Assembly (NCBI RefSeq): GCF_900177655.1
Contig: NZ_FXWK01000001.1
Span: 1,984,001 to 2,048,000 of the forward strand
Direction: 5' to 3'
Length of the DNA stretch: 64,000 bases
DNA from: Devosia lucknowensis
GTDB taxonomy: Bacteria; Pseudomonadota; Alphaproteobacteria; Rhizobiales; Devosiaceae
The position numbers and the translations under genes are program-made. The notes beneath the pieces were generated by a model, which did not search any database, was not told where the DNA came from, and worked only from the letters and a program-made list of their open reading frames with translations. The stretch's first letter is position 1. Every line of letters begins with the position of its first letter. Shown here in pieces: positions 60,538-64,000 of this stretch.

Positions 60538-61173
60538 TCAGACGCGATTGGCGTGCACGAGCCTGCTCACGAAATGCAGCCGACGCTCGAACACCCAGCT
60601 GAGCGGCGCTGGATAAAGCCCGATTTGCTCTTGCCGGTCGGCCTCTGAAACGCTGGCCTCCGCGAAGGCATGCCGCCATTGCGGCTCGTCGAGATAATTG
60701 TAGGGCAGCCGGACATCATGTCCCCGGTTGCCCACCCAATCCATGAGCCGCAGCACCGGACCCGCAAGCCATCCTTCCCGAAGGTGGTCCTTGACGATCA
60801 CACCCCGCTCCGCCACCCGCGCCGCCTCGGCCAGCACGCGCGCGGGATCGTCGGTATGATGCAGCACATCGACGATCGTCACATAGTCGAAGGCACCATC
60901 CACGAACGGCAGTGTCGCCCCGTCATATGCCGTCACCGGAATATGCGTGACCGGACGGACCAGCACATCGATGCCTTCGATGCTGAGCTCCGGACGCCGC
61001 TGCATCAGCGCCACGGCCACCTGCCCGTCCCCGCAGCCCAGGTCGAGGACCCGTGCCGGGCCTTCTGGAATCGCCGCCGCCAGCGCATCGGCCAGGGCTT
61101 CGACCCGGCGCTCGAAAATCAGGCGTCCATGCACGGCATTGAGCAATTGCTTGCCCGGATGAATACCCGTCAT
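60538..61173 (-). CDS. Class I SAM-dependent methyltransferase
   Basis: The 211-residue protein has the methyltransferase motif I RVLDLGCGDGQVAVALM near residue 40, an acidic post-I segment and FDYVTIVDVLHHTDDP as motif II. The acceptor is not predictable. It overlaps the GtrA-family gene by four bases, so the pair is coupled, suggesting a polyprenol-linked glycan or lipid substrate. The start at 61173 lies inside that overlap. Confidence 0.87.
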   Translation of the reverse strand: MTGIHPGKQLLNAVHGRLIFERRVEALADALAAAIPEGPARVLDLGCGDGQVAVALMQRRPELSIEGIDVLVRPVTHIPVTAYDGATLPFVDGAFDYVTIVDVLHHTDDPARVLAEAARVAERGVIVKDHLREGWLAGPVLRLMDWVGNRGHDVRLPYNYLDEPQWRHAFAEASVSEADRQEQIGLYPAPLSWVFERRLHFVSRLVHANRV

Positions 61174-61631
61174 GCCGCCACTGTCTCGAACCGGCGCGAC
61201 GCCGCAAATGCCCAGCCCTTGAGCACTACGTAGTTGACGCCCGAGGTTAGCACGATCACGAGGACCGCCGCGGGCAGGCTGGGCAGCGCCAGCGTGCCGT
61301 GAAACACCAGACCAAACGCCGCGGCCAGAAGCAGCGCCATCATCTGCACGCCGACGTAGCGGGGCAGCGCCTGCCAGTGGTTCGCATCCGATGCAAAGGT
61401 GAAACGTCGGTGCAGCAGGTAGACCGGAACGATGAAAGCCGCATAGCAGGCTGCGCTCACCAGCCATTCCTCGACCGTCGGCAGCAGCGGCACGAGCACG
61501 CTCGACAACGCGACGAAGCCAAGAGCGGCCCCGCCGCCGATAAGCAGAAACGACAGAATTCCGCCGGCGCGTGGTGCGTCTCCAAAGGTTTGGACTGGCT
61601 CCCGCATCAGGCTCTGGAGGGCGGCACTCAT
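61170..61631 (-). CDS. GtrA-like membrane protein
   Basis: The 153-residue protein has four hydrophobic helices and the GtrA-type pattern, with LSFLLIGGGAALGFVAL at the start, HRRFTFASDANHW in the middle and SGVNYVVLKGWAF at the end. Relatives act in flipping or transferring polyprenol-linked sugars in surface glycosylation. The ATG at 61631 is chosen; an extension to 61757 is basic and unlike the family. A glycosyltransferase is not visible next to it. Confidence 0.8.
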   Translation of the reverse strand: MSAALQSLMREPVQTFGDAPRAGGILSFLLIGGGAALGFVALSSVLVPLLPTVEEWLVSAACYAAFIVPVYLLHRRFTFASDANHWQALPRYVGVQMMALLLAAAFGLVFHGTLALPSLPAAVLVIVLTSGVNYVVLKGWAFAASRRFETVAA

Positions 61632-61876
61632 GATCGAAAAAATCCGGCTCTGGTTGGATCTGCCTGATACTAGCGTTGATCCGTTGCGGTCGCGTTTACG
61701 TCGCCGCACCATTCTCGATCGCGGTAAACGCCGGGGAAATTTGACCAGAAGGTCCACTTTCCACTGTCACAATTCCCTGCTTAACTGCCCGCTGACGCTT
61801 TCGGTTGGTGCACGCCTCCGTGCGCCGGCGAAATGGAGAGACCGTCGAACACAATAAGCAAAAGGGAAAAACAGGG

Positions 61877-63484
61877 ATGAAGAGACTGCTTCTGGGCGCC
61901 ACGGCGCTCGCGCTCTGCGCCGGATATTCGACAGCCGCTCAGGCTGAGTACACGCTGAATATTCTGCACATCAACGACTTCCACTCTCGCTTCGGCCCGA
62001 TCACCGGCACGGATTCCAACTGCGATGCCGAAACCGATGCTGCCGGCGAATGCTTTGGCGGTGTTGCCCGCCTCAAGACCGCCATCGATGGCAAGCGCTC
62101 CGAGCTCGATGGGCAGAATGTCGTCCTCGTGGATGCCGGCGACCAGTTCCAGGGCTCTCTCTTCTACACCCAGTACCGCAGCGAGATCATTGCCGAGTTC
62201 GCCAATGATCTGGGCATCGAGGTCATGGCGGTCGGCAATCACGAGTTCGACGATGGCCCCGAGGAGCTGGCCAAGCTCATCGACGCCACCGATTTCCCGA
62301 TCATCTCGGGCAATACCAATGTCGAGAACGAACCCCTGCTCGCTGGCAAGGTGGAGGGCACCCATGTGCTCGAAATCGGCGGCGAGAAGATCGGCTTCGT
62401 TTCCGCTCTGGCCGAAGACACCGACGAAACCTCCTCGCCCGGCGAAAATGTCGAGTTCGACGACACCATCACCAGCCTGCGCACACAGGTGGATGCGCTG
62501 ACTGCCGCCGGCGTCACCAAGATCATCGCCCTCACGCATGTGGGCTACACGCATGACCTCGAGATCGCAGCCAACGTGCCGGGCATCGACGTCGTCGTCG
62601 GTGGCCACTCGCACACGCTTCTTTCCAATACCGAGGAAGGTGCCGCCGGCCCCTACCCGACCCTGGTGAAGAACCCTGACGGCGTCGAAGTGCCGGTCGT
62701 CACTGCCTATTCCTACGGCAAGTATCTTGGCGACATCGTCGTCACCTGGGACGACGAGGGCAAGGTCATCTCCGCCGAGGGCGCGCCTATCCTCCTCGAT
62801 GCCTCCGTCGAGCCCGACGCCGGCTACGTTGCCCGCCTGGCCGAGCTCGAAGAGCCGATCCAGGAGCTGATGGCCGAAGTCATTGGCACGGCGACCGAAG
62901 CCATCGACGGCAGTCGTGAAGTCTGTCGCGTCGAGGAATGCACCATGGGCAATCTCGTGGCCGACGCCATGCTCGACCGCGTTGCCGATCAGGGTGCCAC
63001 TATCGCCATCCAGAACGGCGGCGGTCTGCGTGCCTCCATCGATGCTGGTGAGATCACCATGGGTGAAGTGCTGACCGTCCTGCCCTTCTCCAATACTCTG
63101 GCCACCGTGGAAATTTCCGGTGCCGACGTCATCGATGCGTTGGAAAATGGTGTTTCCGATATCGAGAACGGCGCAGGCCGCTTCCCGCAGGTTTCGGGCC
63201 TCAAGTACAGCTACACCCTCACCAATCCGGTCGGCGAACGCATCAGCGATGTACAGGTGCTGGTCGGCGGCGATGCCTGGGCTCCCATCGACGAAGAAGC
63301 CACCTACAAGGTCGTCACCAATAACTACATGCGTGGTGGCGGCGACGGCTACGGCACCTTTGCCGAAGGCGACAATCCCTATGACTTCGGCCCGCCTCTT
63401 GAGCAGGTCCTGGCCGACTACATCGCCAAGCAGGGTGGCGAATACACCCCCTACACCGATGGGCGCATAACCATCCTTCAGTGA
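61877..63484 (+). CDS. Exported 5'-nucleotidase/UDP-sugar hydrolase family protein
   Basis: The 535-residue protein has a signal peptide (MKRLLLGATALALCAGYSTAAQA) and a metallophosphatase domain with HINDFHSRF, DAGDQFQGS, GNHEFDDGP and GGHSHTLLS. A C-terminal 5'-nucleotidase domain has IQNGGGLRASIDAGEI and LPFSNTLATVEISG. It hydrolyses extracytoplasmic nucleotides to nucleosides. The ATG at 61877 follows AAAACAGGG. A role in supplying phosphate or purines from outside is likely. Confidence 0.93.
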   Translation: MKRLLLGATALALCAGYSTAAQAEYTLNILHINDFHSRFGPITGTDSNCDAETDAAGECFGGVARLKTAIDGKRSELDGQNVVLVDAGDQFQGSLFYTQYRSEIIAEFANDLGIEVMAVGNHEFDDGPEELAKLIDATDFPIISGNTNVENEPLLAGKVEGTHVLEIGGEKIGFVSALAEDTDETSSPGENVEFDDTITSLRTQVDALTAAGVTKIIALTHVGYTHDLEIAANVPGIDVVVGGHSHTLLSNTEEGAAGPYPTLVKNPDGVEVPVVTAYSYGKYLGDIVVTWDDEGKVISAEGAPILLDASVEPDAGYVARLAELEEPIQELMAEVIGTATEAIDGSREVCRVEECTMGNLVADAMLDRVADQGATIAIQNGGGLRASIDAGEITMGEVLTVLPFSNTLATVEISGADVIDALENGVSDIENGAGRFPQVSGLKYSYTLTNPVGERISDVQVLVGGDAWAPIDEEATYKVVTNNYMRGGGDGYGTFAEGDNPYDFGPPLEQVLADYIAKQGGEYTPYTDGRITILQ

Positions 63485-63507
63485 TCCAGTTTGAAGACAG
63501 AAATGCG

Positions 63508-63534
63508 AAGGGCGCCGAAAGGCGCCCTTTTTCT
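63508..63534 (+). terminator. Rho-independent terminator
   Basis: AAGGGCGCC and GGCGCCCTT (63508-63516 and 63521-63529) with a GAAA loop form a 9-bp stem followed by TTTTCTT. It ends the nucleotidase transcript and abuts the convergent response-regulator gene. Confidence 0.9.
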
Positions 63535-63908
63535 TAGTGGAAGTTCCCGATGGCCTGTATCAGGCCGTGTGCTTCCCAAGGCTTTGGCACGAAGGCCGTG
63601 TTTTCAGGCAGCTCGCCCGCCATCGGCTTTCGTCCCGCAGAAACGACGACAATCCTGATATGCGGCCACATTGTGCGAACGTGGTTTGCCAGCACCATAC
63701 CATTGCGCGAGCCCGGCATGTTCACGTCCGTGATCAGCCCCGTGAAATCGGCCCCGGCCTTGTCGAGAATGCTGAGCGCTTCGGCCACGTTGCTCGCTTC
63801 CCAGGCGACAAATCCATGCTCTTGGATCAGGTCGACGATGTCCATGCGGATCAACGGTTCGTCGTCGACGACGAGGAAGCACTTTCGAGGGGAAACATTC
63901 GTACTCAT
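63534..63908 (-). CDS. Single-domain response regulator
   Basis: The 124-residue protein is a CheY-like receiver with all functional residues: the acidic pair in VVDDEPLIRMD, the phosphoacceptor Asp in LITDVNMPGS, the Ser in VVVSAG and the Lys in FVPKPW. No output domain follows. The start at 63908 is preferred; an ATG at 63926 lies in a TATAAT-like sequence (minus strand 63930-63925) that may be the -10 promoter box. No histidine kinase gene is adjacent in the window. Confidence 0.86.
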   Translation of the reverse strand: MSTNVSPRKCFLVVDDEPLIRMDIVDLIQEHGFVAWEASNVAEALSILDKAGADFTGLITDVNMPGSRNGMVLANHVRTMWPHIRIVVVSAGRKPMAGELPENTAFVPKPWEAHGLIQAIGNFH

Positions 63909-63977
63909 TGAAAATCCCGCCACCATTATACTGTGCGGTAATCCTCACGCTGATCGGACGGTTCCAACCTCTGTCAT

Positions 63978-64000
63978 CACTTTGTAAGCGTCACAAAGTG
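63978..64000. promoter_or_regulatory. Inverted repeat at the window edge
   Basis: CACTTTGT (63978-63985) and ACAAAGTG (63993-64000) form a perfect 8-bp inverted repeat with a 7-base spacer. It ends at the last base given, so it may be longer. It lies 70-92 bases upstream of the response-regulator start and could be an operator. Confidence 0.4.

Noticed and set aside
61760..61800. CTGTCAC sequence upstream of the nucleotidase, considered as a Pho box
   Set aside because: The second half-site expected 11 bases later does not match CTGTCAT, so phosphate control is not supported.
1..64000. CRISPR arrays, transposons, prophage or integrative elements
   Set aside because: No regularly spaced direct repeats, transposase, integrase, capsid or terminase-like proteins were seen in any frame.

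Overview
The window is GC-rich chromosomal DNA from an alphaproteobacterium, most likely of the order Hyphomicrobiales and possibly close to Devosia. This placing is an inference from gene content: a petABC cytochrome bc1 operon followed by apt, a MurL/MurD2 pair, an NrsF-type anti-sigma factor beside an ECF sigma factor, XdhABC with PuuD, and rhizobial-style palindromic intergenic repeats. I see no rRNA, tRNA, CRISPR array, transposase, integrase or phage gene.

Layout. 1-9.8 kb is housekeeping: a VOC protein tail, a GFA-family protein, apt, petC-petB-petA, trmL-hemF, an AAA ATPase, a CCA-adding enzyme and Nudix enzymes. 9.8-20.9 kb mixes small enzymes (GNAT, glutathionyl-hydroquinone reductase, GST, metallophosphatase, DUF1801, DUF2200) with the murL-murD2 cell-wall module, a membrane TPR protein with a strong upstream palindrome, a degenerate receiver protein and MgtC.

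21.3-51.5 kb is a purine-degradation island. Adenine deaminase (Ade) and guanine deaminase (GuaD) feed hypoxanthine and xanthine to XdhABC. PuuD oxidises urate, and UraH plus the UraD domain give allantoin. The PuuE domain opens allantoin to allantoate. AllE and AllA take ureidoglycine to glyoxylate, and malate synthase G (GlcB) joins glyoxylate with acetyl-CoA. A BMP-type ABC importer and a LysR regulator lie inside it. Allantoate amidohydrolase, the one missing enzyme step, is not in the window. Accessory genes interrupt the island: two esterases, two ArsR/SRPBCC modules, a DUF1801 gene broken by an in-frame stop, and a baeRF-type protein.

51.8-55.6 kb holds otsBA (trehalose) and an RhlE-like RNA helicase. 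55.9-58.9 kb is a compact regulatory unit: a molybdoenzyme-cytochrome b operon diverges from an ECF sigma factor-NrsF operon, and each side has a GTAACG-N16-CGAA promoter in the shared intergenic region. 59-64 kb carries an exported Fe/Mn superoxide dismutase, a ThuA-like protein, a methyltransferase-GtrA pair, an exported 5'-nucleotidase and a single-domain response regulator.

The most interesting items are the paired divergent ECF promoters, the MurL/MurD2 route to D-glutamate in peptidoglycan precursors, the nearly complete purine-to-malate island with a missing step, several regulators whose palindromes sit inside their own promoters, and the nonsense-interrupted DUF1801 gene. No wholly unknown multi-gene system stood out beyond these.
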